From NCBI GenBank assembly GCA_000697665.1, contig KL197724.1, forward strand, positions 514,009 through 578,008: a stretch of 64,000 nt of DNA, written 5' to 3'. This document shows positions 43,075 through 53,218 of the stretch, in pieces; positions within the stretch are counted from its first letter, which is position 1; each line of letters starts with the position of its first letter. The position numbers and the translations under genes were made by a program. This DNA is from Jaapia argillacea MUCL 33604 (lineage: Eukaryota > Basidiomycota > Agaricomycetes > Jaapiales > Jaapiaceae). The notes beneath the pieces were generated by a model. The model did no database searches and was not told where the DNA came from. It saw only the letters and a program-made list of their open reading frames with translations.

Positions 43075-46000
43075 TCACTCTAAATTCAGCGGCATGTTTG
43101 ACCACAAAGCCATGGTGCTGTTATCCATGGCCGGAAAATCAAAGGACATGGGTTGGGTGGGGAACTGAGTTCGTGGAGATGTCCAAGATGGATAGTATGG
43201 ACTTGGGTTCGCGGAGGTGAACATGTCTGCCTGCGGTGCTGATGACAGGAAGCGAGAGTCCGCCGGATCATTTTGCGAAGGAGTGCCAGAGAGCGACTCT
43301 GCGAGTTGGCTGCTTGAAGCCGTGGAGGCAGAGGCCGGAGAAACTGAATCGAGAGGAGGGGCGAACACTTGGCCGCGCAACGAGCTCCAAAAGTCGTCCA
43401 TAGAGTCCACAGTGGTATACGCACTAGGCGCCCGAGATTGAACTGTAGCAGGGCCATAGCTAGGTGTTGCCCATGAAGATGAGGCCATCTTGTTGGTGTT
43501 GTACTCGGTGTTAACCTCCCCAGTCCCAGGTCTCCAGCTTCCTTGAAGGCTGCCCGGAGAACCATGGGCATTGATGGGGTCGATGATAAGTGATTCCGCC
43601 AGATCACTAGCAGTCTGAGCTAAAATTTGTTCTCCACCCGTTGAAGGTCGAACAGGTTGAGGTGGTGTAACGATACGGAATACCGATTGAGGGGGGTGCG
43701 TGGGTGGTGCATTCGTGAGATCATCTGAGTTTCGACTCCGCTTCCTGGAGTCAGAAGTACTCAGTAGCGAGAGGGGTAGCCCTCCAACGGACCCAATGTG
43801 CCATATAATATCCCTGATGACAGTTCAGTCAACACCGAGAGCAGTTCCATATCGAATTTCATACCATAGAGCACCTGCGAAATGCCAACTGATATGGACC
43901 AAAGGCGATGAGACGAGTAAGACGAATGAAAATGACGCACATACCGCTCTTCCAGTGCCCGAAGGAGAGTTAGAAACTTATGTACATCTTCTAACCCCTT
44001 CGCAGGATCTCTGGGTGAAGGGGACCGTTTGTCGCCAATAATCAGCAACATGAGCACGATGCTGGCGGTGAATGTCGGCAGCTGGTGTGCAGATGGGATT
44101 CAGTATGAGACTCAGAAAAGGAAAATAGCACTAACCAGTAAATCAGGCAAGGGACCGCAGCGTTTGAGACTTGTATCGATGATGTTACTCATGGATCTGG
44201 CCGCGTTCGCACATGATGCCATACAAGGATATGATAACGGAGAGGGTTTCGACTTCGACGATATGAAAGGTCTATGGACCACAATTTGTACGTTATGATA
44301 TGTCGCATGCAAGATCGCGGACTGTCTGAAGAAAATGGGGTCCTCCTTGGTTGGATCCCATCGCACTGATCGAAGACAATAAGACAATGAGAGGCAGCTA
44401 GGACATTCCACGACACTCACGATGATCTGGAACGGAATCGAACCACTTGTTCAAGTCAGAATCAAGGTCGGCCACGATGCGCTGCTCCCAATCAGGGCCG
44501 ACATATCCAAATACCGTTCTATACCGAGTAGTGGAATACTAGAGGGAGTTTTTTTAAGGTTGTCAGTAAAACATGGAAAACATCTAGACGTACGATAGTC
44601 CGGAGGGCGAAAGCCAAAATACGGTCCAATTTGACCCTACTATTGAAGAAGGATACCTTCGCGGGCACTCCGCGGGGTTGTTTGAATGATGCGGATGGCT
44701 CTGCGCACACCCAAAACTCGTCGTCACATTCGATAGGCAACTCGGCGTCGATGCTGAGAATAAACTGCTCAACAGGCGTGTAACTGAAGGGGGGAAGAAC
44801 TTACTCCTCTTCCTGAAGCGTACAGGGCTTTCCAACAGCCGCACTCAATACAATCTCCTGGTGTACGAGAATCCTTGAAACGGGGTCACGCGTTTACAAT
44901 TTACGTATGGCACGAGGCAAACCGACTCACCAGAATGCTCGCTTCCAAAGCTCAGTGTCGACAGTTGGGGTAGTTGGATATGACTTCCGTTTATGAGCAC
45001 CGACATCCAATGCAAATCGAATGCCGATGCCGACGACCATCCAAAGGGCTTGTGGTGCGGACGAACCCATCAGGAAATTGATAAATAACTACGGGGTTAA
45101 GTCTCGTAGTGTATTCCGGGTCGAAGTCAAAGTACTCACGCAATATAGCTGGAGGTCATAGAGTGTAGGAGGGGCCAACAACGACTTCCGGACCGTTTGA
45201 GCTTGGTTGAACCATTTCCAGCCCGACGATTGAGGTTGTGGTGTGTCATCCGCAAGTACACGTGGGTCGTCCGAGTGCCGCGAGCCAATCGCACAAACAA
45301 CAAGAAGGATCTGACCAAATCTCTCATCTCGTTTATGAAGCCCGGTCCTGACGTTGTTCTCAAATGTAGGCCTGTGGAGAAGGGGTGAGATCAAATTGGC
45401 GTTGTTGAAGTATAAGTCGACCAGAGTAAGAAGAAGGTCGGGGGGCGGAAATTCATAGATAGGCGATTCCTCTTGATATGTTGGGATTTCCCACTATAAA
45501 TTAAGCAGTTGTGAGAAAGGAGTTACGCAGATTGACTGAGGAGTGAAACACGCTCACCGAACTAACACTCCAAAACTCCGGGCGCCGTCTGACACCGAAG
45601 GAATTACATTCTCCAGGATAAAGCTCTCCTTTCATCGCCATAGCAGTCTTCATCAAGGCAATGCCGCTGGATTTCCCGAAGAATCTCTGGTGCGATGGGT
45701 TTACTGAAAGCTTGCTGAGATGTTCAGCGAGCGTGTTTTGTATGTATGTGTCATCGTCACTCGATTCGGCATCTCCTGCTTCAGGGTTGGTTGATAGCGG
45801 TGAGGATTTGTCGGAGACGGAGGTATCAGGTATCCTGTCGCTAGGAGAGCCTCTGGACTCGGGCATGCCGGTGCTTTCGCCAATCAACTCTGGACGAACC
45901 TTGGGGGAATCAAAACTAAGGATCGGAAGTACTGACAGTGAGGCTGGTTTATCTCACCTCCCGCAGCATCTCCTCAAGCTTGGCGACTCGAGTCTCCAAG

Positions 46001-46445
46001 CCTTGTACATATCTAAATGCGCTTCAGAAAAACGAAAGAACTTGGAGAGTGAAAGCAAATGGCGAGATACCCTTTGGGAGGTCCACGTTTCTTTGACAGA
46101 GATCTTATCAAGAATGAGTGGTCGTGTCAAGGTAAGGGTGCTGACCTTTGCCACATGCTCGTATTTGCAATCGGTCTTGAAGACGATACAATTGGAACAT
46201 TTGCTCCCCGATCCTTGTGGCCCATCGCCTAACCAGAAGATGAGTTGCTCCGCCAGGTGCCAATGGTATCCGACTCACAGCGAACTGGCAATCATCAATA
46301 GCGGGTGCAATCCATGAGTGGCCTCATAACGAGCAGGGAATGACAAACGCACTCTTCTTCCTCCTGCAAACATCGCAAGCACGAACCTTGGTGCTTCGGC
46401 TTCGCTTACGACTTGTTTGTGCAGAGTCCTCTTCTGCAGACGACA
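43075..46445 (-). CDS. Zn2Cys6 fungal transcription factor
   Basis: Multi-exon gene. The N-terminus MSSAEEDSAQ is followed by a basic stretch, the first half of the binuclear cluster (RACDVCRRKK), and after an intron the second half (KCSNCIVFKTDCKYEH). A short helical dimerisation-like segment follows (YVQGLETRVAKLEEML type). The splice that supplies the third cysteine is not resolved. The middle region has the fungal-specific transcription factor domain (LLTLVDLYFNNANLISPLLHR, RFGQILLVVCAIGSRHSDDP, WWFNQAQ-like, GIRFALDVGAHKRKSY, LWKRAFW). The C-terminal exon is Ser/Pro/Gln rich and ends SNMPLNLE. It is probably a nuclear regulator of the Gal4/XlnR class; targets unknown. Confidence 0.85.
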
Positions 46446-46865
46446 TGTTGAATGACGGGTATCGAGGAACAAGATGTACAATGATCAGTTCCTGCGACTT
46501 TGCGATGGATGTACCGATTGAGACACCCGTCCAAGAACCGAGTAGAATATATACGCGGATGTAATGGTATGTATCGCCTTGTTGAAGAGCGCAGCAGCAC
46601 GCAGTAGTATCCCTTCTCGGAGAGTGTAACGAGCGAAAAGGTTCCAACAACGGAATAGTGCATGAAGTTCGCTGCGCACGCAGGCTCACATCATCAACTG
46701 CCTTGGGAACAGCTCAAATGTAAGTGCATCAATACGATTGCGAATAGCTACACCGCTTGTATCATACAACAATCTTTGGCTCGAGATTAGGGGGATCTAC
46801 GCTATAAGAAGGTATGCATGGCACTGCTAAACAGGAGCACAATAGTATCATTAAGGCGGAACGAT
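46446..46865. other. intergenic, promoter side of Zn2Cys6 gene
   Basis: No gene supported between the transcription factor start and the end of the next gene. Both genes are on the minus strand. Confidence 0.45.
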
Positions 46866-47427
46866 TCAACCGTGCCTGCCGAGGCCCTTCGCGCCCTTTG
46901 AGATAGACTTTGCCTCCGCTTGCTTGGCTTTAGCTCTCCTCGCCCTGCGTGCGTGTCAGCACAGCAGTTCACAAGGAGGGAAACAACGAGGGGACTCACT
47001 CTTGAATAGCCTCGCGCTCTAGTACTTTGGCATGGGCCCTAGCTTCCTGCACAGCAGCTCTGGCTTGCGCCAAGGCTCTATCGGCAGCTCTCTCAGCCTC
47101 CTCAGCATCTGCAACCTTTTGACGTGCAGTCACGATGGTGGGATCTTTCTGGAGTCGTGACGAATGCTCCTCCGATGAAGATCTACGGGCAAAGAATCCA
47201 CCTCGTGAAGTGGATGGACTAGTGGCTCGAGCAGAATCGGGGTCTTCAGAACGGCGGCTGAAAAATCCACCTCGAGAGGGTGGGCTTGTGGCTCTCGCGG
47301 TCTCTTGTTCGTCAGATCGGCGCCGGGAGAACATACTACGATTGCGACTGGGGGTGGAGTCAGAAGATCTCCTCTCCTTGCTGTTCGTCTTGTTTTGGGG
47401 CGGGGGAGAGGACTTGAAAAGTGGCAT
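46866..47427 (-). CDS. small basic coiled-coil protein of unknown function
   Basis: Two exons: 47427 to about 47005, and about 46924 to 46866, joined within REAIQE|ARRAKAK. About 160 residues. The N-terminal half is Ser/Arg rich with two similar repeats (RATSPPSRGGFFSRRS and RATSPSTSRGGFFARRS). The C-terminal half is a predicted Ala/Glu/Arg coiled coil (VADAEEAERAADRALAQ, AHAKVLEREAIQE) ending in KGLGRHG. I recall similar short proteins in other Agaricomycetes but no function. The repeated SRRS sites suggest phosphorylation; that is inference. Confidence 0.7.
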
Positions 47428-47966
47428 ATCCTGGAAGTGTGTTTTAGCGCGGGTGCAGAGGGTCGTTCGGAGTTACATACCGATGCGTATGAGGGGTGAA
47501 GGGAAAAGCAGCTGTTTAGAGACGACGACAGATCAATAGCAAGTCTTATAGCGACCTCGCCGATACCACGTCAGTGGAGCATGTCTTTGAGTTTCATTTT
47601 AGCAACATCAGGGTAGCACGATGCCACTACCAGCGCTCCAATTAATGCCCCTCTTGATGCGTCATATTGAGAACTTTGTGTGAAGAAACTTCGTGCCTGG
47701 ATGTTGCCTGGGTGTATCAAGTCGTGCAGGGGGATCTAAAGCAAAGCAAAGATCGAATGGCAAAGGCGAAGGACAATCATTGCAGTATTCACCTTCCCAA
47801 CGTATGGTCCGTGCGTGGGAGAAAGTCAAGTCAAGTACATGGCTGAGTTTGAATTCTGGGGCCTTTCCTCAATTCACATCATGTATAAAAGGAGCCATCT
47901 TGTTCCCCACCACAACCCAGGACCCCCTCGTCGTCGTCGCGGACAACGCCACACGCCTTAGTCACT
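47428..47966. other. intergenic between divergent genes (coiled-coil protein and TFIIA)
   Basis: Shared upstream region of about 540 bp for the minus-strand small protein and the plus-strand TFIIA gene. TATAAAAG at about 47882 lies some 80 nt upstream of the TFIIA start. Nothing else was recognised. Confidence 0.5.
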
Positions 47967-49087
47967 ATGTCGAATAAAATCGTGGTGAGCTGGTCACCGT
48001 TAACATGTTCGTAGTAGTCCATCAAAGTAACGGAGAGTTCCCCTTCATGAGCCTGGAATCTATCGAGCCGTTATCGACGAAGTCATCTCTGCCATAAAGC
48101 CCGAATTCGACGAGTTCGGCGTTGGAGAGGACGTTTTGGCGGAATTGCAGCACGTAAGTATCTTATTGAGCATACCTGCTTATCCTCGTTCCGTTTCGCC
48201 CCTGGTTCAATCGTGTCTTCTCTAGAAATGGCAGCAGAAAGTCATGCAATCCCATGTTGCCGAGTTTGAGACTCCTCCTCCCCCACCACCGCCTCCCGCG
48301 CATCATGCTTACCCCTCTCACCCAATGCATATGATGCCTCAGCATCCGCACTATCCACCTCACAATGCTTATGGTCACCCTCCCCACCATCAAGGTCAAC
48401 CTTCCCAGCAACCCCAAGTCAAATCGGAACCAATGGACAATCGATATATGCTCAGCGGGCCAGGCAGTCTCCCTGCATACACAATTCCAACCTTGGCAGG
48501 ACCTCAGCTAAATGGCGCCCCTCGACCTCCACAACACGCTGCGATGTACCCCCCTCAACCGCAGGGTCCTCAAGGTACAGCTCCGAAGCCCACTTACTCT
48601 GCAGCTCCTCCGCAGAATGGCCAGCAGCAGCGAATACCTCAAACTGACGGACCGTCGTCTTCGTCGTCCGACTCACCGTCGCCCCCTGCTTATGCTCCTC
48701 GCTCCTCTCATCCTTCGTTACCTGCACCCCCAGGTACTTCGCAGTCGACCACGGTCGCAGATGATGAGGCGATCAACAGTGACCTCGACGATTCCGACAC
48801 AGGAGACGAAGACGATGCCGACGAAGGTGGGGCTGGTGATACTGATATAGTATTTTGCACGTACGACAAGGTTTGTGATACAATGCCGTTCAATATTTTC
48901 CAGTGCCTAATCAGTTTTGTTCTATTAGGTCGCGCGAGTGAAGACTAAGTGGAAATGTGTCCTCAAGGACGGTATTGTCCACGTGAACGGCAAAGATTAT
49001 CTCTTCGCCAAGTGCACGGGGTACGTATTGTTTCATTCTCTTTATTCCGATGTGATCCTGATGTGCCGTAGCGAATTCGAGTGGTAG
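47967..49087 (+). CDS. TOA1: transcription initiation factor IIA large subunit (TOA1)
   Basis: Five exons: 47967-47984, 48052-48153, 48226-48870, 48929-49020 and 49072-49087. The N-terminal helical domain spliced from exons 1-3 reads MSNKIVPGIYRAVIDEVI and LAELQHKWQQKVMQS, matching the alpha part of TFIIA. A long Pro/His/Gln-rich linker follows (PPPPPPPPAHHAYP, HHQGQPSQQPQ), then an acidic segment (NSDLDDSDTGDEDDAD). The conserved beta-barrel end is VKTKWKCVLKDGIVHVNGK, DYLFAKCTGEFEW. TFIIA stabilises TBP on the TATA box. The 6-codon first exon is supported by phase and by the family start. Length about 290 residues, usual for fungi. Confidence 0.95.
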
Positions 49088-49306
49088 TGATTCAACCCAA
49101 TTCCATCCTCAAACCCGCATGAAGCCCTCCTTTTCATATCGCATCTCGCATTTGTACCTTCTCCCTTACTCTCACCGGCAATCAATCATATCCTCCTGAG
49201 CAAAAACATACACTGTACTTAGACACACATACTCTTAACAATAAAATTGTTCGTCATTATCCTGAAAGATGCGACTTCTAGGTTGGATACATTCAAACCG
49301 TTCATG

Positions 49307-50941
49307 TCAATAAACGCTCGAGGCATCCGACATCAATGTCGTCGGCATTGATGATAATATCTGCACAGATAATATTTCCGCTGGGGGTGATTTGGGTGGG
49401 ACAATGATTGTCTCGTTCGATGCAATCTCCTTGGCCTTCTTAGTGTCAGTGCAGGACGGTGGTTCCGTACCAACACCCTGTTCTTTCAATCCGCTTCCCA
49501 CCTCCGTTGGCTTCTTTCCATCTGGGGCGGGTTCCTCCTCTGTATAGAGCCAGATAACACCTTCTCCGTCTTGAAAGTCGATCCCCTTCTTCTCAAACCG
49601 CTCCGTCCACCAAACAAATACATCCTTGACCTCCTCACTCGCCTTGGCCGCCACCAAAAATCCAACTGTTCGGACAACCTCCAGACCAGGAAAGTGGGTC
49701 GGGTCGAAAGACAATAGGTGTTTGACAACTAGGGAAGGTTTGTCCGGATAGAGTTCATTAACCGACAAGCCCACGATGCCGATGCGACGAAGTGAACTGT
49801 GTGGTTCGGTGATGGAGGAGACGTCGATTACATGCTCGTGTGACTCAAATACGAGGTCTTGAAGATTGGGGCAGATCCCAGGTCGGATGAAGGTGGCGAG
49901 ATTAAGGGGATGCGATGCGACACGCGTCATGTGAGCCTCGGAGTCGTACACATAAGTAGGAGTCGAGTAGTATTGAAGATGTGTAATATTTGGTCCGTGA
50001 ATGGACAAGAATCGTCGTAGTTCCTCTTCGCCAATTCGTAGCTGATGGGCACTGTTGGATGCGGCGGAGGCTTCCGGTACGTGAAGGATGACTCTGTGCA
50101 GTCCGGGGAGTGTAAGTGACGAGGCAACCTCCAAACTGGACGGCCAAGTGGAGAGCACGAGATCCCTAATGCGAGGAAGGGTGACTTTGACGTCAATTCC
50201 GGTCCAATCTGGAAGGTGGCGGACGTCGAGGGTACTGAGTGACTGAAACAGCGCCAAACATGCTGGTGGAAAGACGGATGGCTGGTTTCTTCTTCCTGAA
50301 GGCATCTCCAAATGAGCGAGTGTCAATCCGTCCCAATACAATCTCTCTAGGGTCTGACTGTAGAACTGGGGAATGGCCGACAATAGCCCCGCTGGTAACG
50401 AGCTCGCCCACGTCATAGTGAGGATGCGGACATTGGGACAATGTTGGAAGATTTGGTAGATGTTTTCGAAGAAGCGGATTGACTTTCCACCGCGAGCCGC
50501 AGCCGAGATCTCAATATGCTTCGTCCAACGTCCATATTTCGACATTCCGGGAGCCAAAGGCACCCCATCCTTTCGAGGAACGCCGCATTTGAGTGTGCTG
50601 AGTATCATAACGGATCGAGCGTGACTTCGGATGGGGATGAACTCGAAGAGGAGTTCGGTGGCCAGCGATCGCCATGCCCGACAGACGCCTACGAGGGTAC
50701 ATTTGGTACGCATCGAGAGCACAGGGGTGTTCGTTGACATGGCTCCGTTGGATACGATGCCCCGTTGGAAAGGGTCCATGGGTGAAACGTTTGTTGCCTC
50801 TGGGATGTAGGTAGCATACTTGAAGATGAGGAGCCACACCTCCAATGGGAGATCTACGGGACCCGTCCCAGGTTGAGTGGACTCTACGGCTTCGATTCCT
50901 CCGTAAACGCCTGGTTTACAGCTCGAGTCTTCATATTCCAC
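49307..50941 (-). CDS. F-box-like protein (large, intronless)
   Basis: Uninterrupted frame of 544 codons, convergent with TFIIA. Residues 28-105 form an F-box (VDLPLEVWLLIFKYATYIP, CTLVGVCRAWRSLATELLFE). A degenerate LRR-like body follows (LSTLDVRHLPDW, LPRIRDLVLSTWPS, LPGLHRVILHVPE, NLQDLVFESHE). The C-terminal tail is charged and Pro/Thr rich. It is probably an SCF adaptor of the expanded Agaricomycete F-box families, with unknown target. It is not closely similar to the F-box protein at 41281-42501. Confidence 0.82.
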   Translation of the reverse strand: MEYEDSSCKPGVYGGIEAVESTQPGTGPVDLPLEVWLLIFKYATYIPEATNVSPMDPFQRGIVSNGAMSTNTPVLSMRTKCTLVGVCRAWRSLATELLFEFIPIRSHARSVMILSTLKCGVPRKDGVPLAPGMSKYGRWTKHIEISAAARGGKSIRFFENIYQIFQHCPNVRILTMTWASSLPAGLLSAIPQFYSQTLERLYWDGLTLAHLEMPSGRRNQPSVFPPACLALFQSLSTLDVRHLPDWTGIDVKVTLPRIRDLVLSTWPSSLEVASSLTLPGLHRVILHVPEASAASNSAHQLRIGEEELRRFLSIHGPNITHLQYYSTPTYVYDSEAHMTRVASHPLNLATFIRPGICPNLQDLVFESHEHVIDVSSITEPHSSLRRIGIVGLSVNELYPDKPSLVVKHLLSFDPTHFPGLEVVRTVGFLVAAKASEEVKDVFVWWTERFEKKGIDFQDGEGVIWLYTEEEPAPDGKKPTEVGSGLKEQGVGTEPPSCTDTKKAKEIASNETIIVPPKSPPAEILSVQILSSMPTTLMSDASSVY

Positions 50942-51407
50942 CGCCTATGGCATGGCTGTAGGGTAACGAAGTTGCACAAGATGAGACGTACTGACCTTAT
51001 CTTCCGCAAATGGGCACGGTCGGTCAGAATTCGCGAGGCTCATGCCTCCTGGATCTGTTTCCTGATTGTCCATGCTTTCTGCGACACGGCAATTCTGTTG
51101 GGACGCGGAGGATGGGAAACGACACGATGAACAATTGTGGACGAAACAAGGAAGAAGGTGGCTCTGAATCTGAGTCGAGCGGAGCCGGACCGCGACGGTC
51201 TCAGGGACACCGCGTCCGAGACCTGGAGTGGCCAACCAGCCAAACCAGTCAACTATACTCGCTCTTCAATATACGATGAAGGCAATAGTACAGGTATTAC
51301 ATGTACAACATACCGCCCGATGTCCAAGTTAATATCTAACAATTACGATTCAAGTTACGATTCAAATCTGCCTGTCTGACAACAGTGAACCTGGGGTGCC
51401 ACGAAGT
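50942..51407. other. intergenic, upstream of F-box gene and downstream of CUE gene
   Basis: No gene supported in about 460 bp. Short open frames lack any family resemblance. Confidence 0.45.
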
Positions 51408-53011
51408 TCATCTGCGGCCCTCCTCAAATGGGTTCTCTACATACTCCAACTCGTCATCATCGTCGTGTATAGGCCGACTCTGCGAAGGTTGATCTCGAAG
51501 GAGGGAAACCGGTCTCTTCGGGAGTAAGCCTATCTTGGCTGTGGTAATAACGTCAGCGGCCAGGAGATAACAAGGCGAGGAACATGACGCACTTGGATCG
51601 ATGCCAGCAGGGGGTGGCCCAGATTGAGTGGGCGGTGGGCGTGGAGCGGAAACGTCCGCGGAAGCTCTGGGCGGTGGATCATAGGAGGTTCGGGGAGCAT
51701 TTGCAGCTTGCGCATTGAAGGGATTACTGGGAGCGGCGTCACTTGCAGAGGGACCTGGTTTTTCCAACTTTATAAGGCATTCCGGCCAAGATGTGCATTA
51801 CCAGAACTTACTAGGGAGTGGACTTGGGCGATTGGGTGAGCCACCGGGAGGGGGGCTAACGTTATACCCCTGAGTGGGTTGTCTGGGAGGAGAAGACGGG
51901 GCTTGATAGACATTCGGATCATAATACGCAGGCTGGGTCTGTTGTTGTTCTTGTACGGGCCATGCTTGGCCACCCCAGTTGGGTGTGGTGCCGGAACCTT
52001 GGCCAGTCCTGAGGAGAGTCAGGCAGGTGATATCGTGGCTTTAGCGTGACGTACCTGGCTGGTGGTTGATCGTATTCTTGCATCTTTGCTTTCACTTTAG
52101 AAACGATGGAGCTGAAGGTCTTCTTCCCAGCTACCAGCGCACCGTTAGCCTAAAGTTTAGTGGTAGAAGTGTCCACTCACTTTCCGCAATCCGATTGAAC
52201 TGTTGTTGGAATTCGGCCATAGAATCTCTATTTCCAGCTCCACCTGGTCCTTCATAACCCATACCAGGTTGTTGTGGCTGCTGAGTCTGATAGTTCCGGG
52301 CTTGGTAGGGAACGGATGATTGATACCCCCGTTGGTCCTGAGCTCTCCACGATTGTCGGTTTTGTTGCCTCTGCTGATGTCGCTGCTGCTGTTCATCTTC
52401 TTCTAGAGCGAGCCGGCGAGCCAGTTGCTCATCCAAATCAGTTTGGGTCTGGGCGGTAAATTAGATATGTATAGAGACGTGGTTTAATATCTACTTACTG
52501 GAGCCGCTGGCGGCTGAGAAACAAAGTCAGGGTCAGACATGCCGAGTAGCGCATCCACAGCGCGATCTTGATCCCAATCGACAGATTCCAAAACGGATTG
52601 CCTGACGATTTAATGAGATCACAGACTGGAAGCACTTTCGAAGTATACACACAAGATAACAGGGTCAAAATCAGGAAAGATCGCCTGCAGAGATGCAACT
52701 TGAGGGTTCAGAGGCTCCTCCTGAGCTGCCACCCCTTGGTCCCTGGGTGGGAGAGAAGGAACGGGGGCATCGGGGGTAGCAGAATATCCAATAGCTGGTG
52801 GAGGTGATGTAGAGCCTGCTGGACGTATCGAAGCTGTGGGAGGAGGAGTATGTACTGCCGGTGATGGTGAAGTGGTCAGAGCAGGATACGCGGGACTGGT
52901 CCCTGTTCCTTCAGCCCATGGATTCGGTGGCCCTTCATGAGTAGGAGGTGGCCCATCGTTTGCAGGCATATTTGGGGATTGAGAAGGGTCGGTGTTCATG
53001 GTCAAGGTCAA
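51408..53011 (-). CDS. CUE-domain ubiquitin-binding protein
   Basis: About seven exons. The N-terminus is Pro/Thr/Ser rich. The CUE domain runs across an intron: NPQVASLQAIFPDFDPVIL joined to QSVLESVDWDQDRAVDALL, including the MFP-like FP and the terminal leucine pair. A basic/acidic helix rich in Gln follows (DEQLARRLALEEDEQQQ), then a short conserved stretch GKKTFSSIVSKVKAKMQEY, and a Pro/Gln/Tyr-rich tail ending in an acidic YVENPFEEG. It resembles fungal Cue5/Don1-like adaptors that bind ubiquitin, some acting in ubiquitin-dependent autophagy; the role here is inferred. The start is either 53011 or the in-frame ATG 12 nt later. It is divergent from TDP1, with 207 bp between starts. Confidence 0.85.
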
Positions 53012-53218
53012 AGGTATAATCGCAGTAAAGTCGCAGCCACACTGATCTCCAGCAACTGGGGCGCAGCGGCGTCATTGTCACGGCAACTACCGGCCCGATT
53101 GCCAAGCTTGCACAAACAACGCGTCGCGCATTGCATTGACCGTTACAAATGTTGTCACACGTCACATCTTCTTGCCTCTCAGTTTCCGAACGCCAGCCTC
53201 GCTTCCGAAAGTGGGAAA

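Noticed and set aside
41281-50941. The two F-box proteins as a recent duplicate pair
   Set aside because: They share only the domain layout; sequence, length and gene structure differ.
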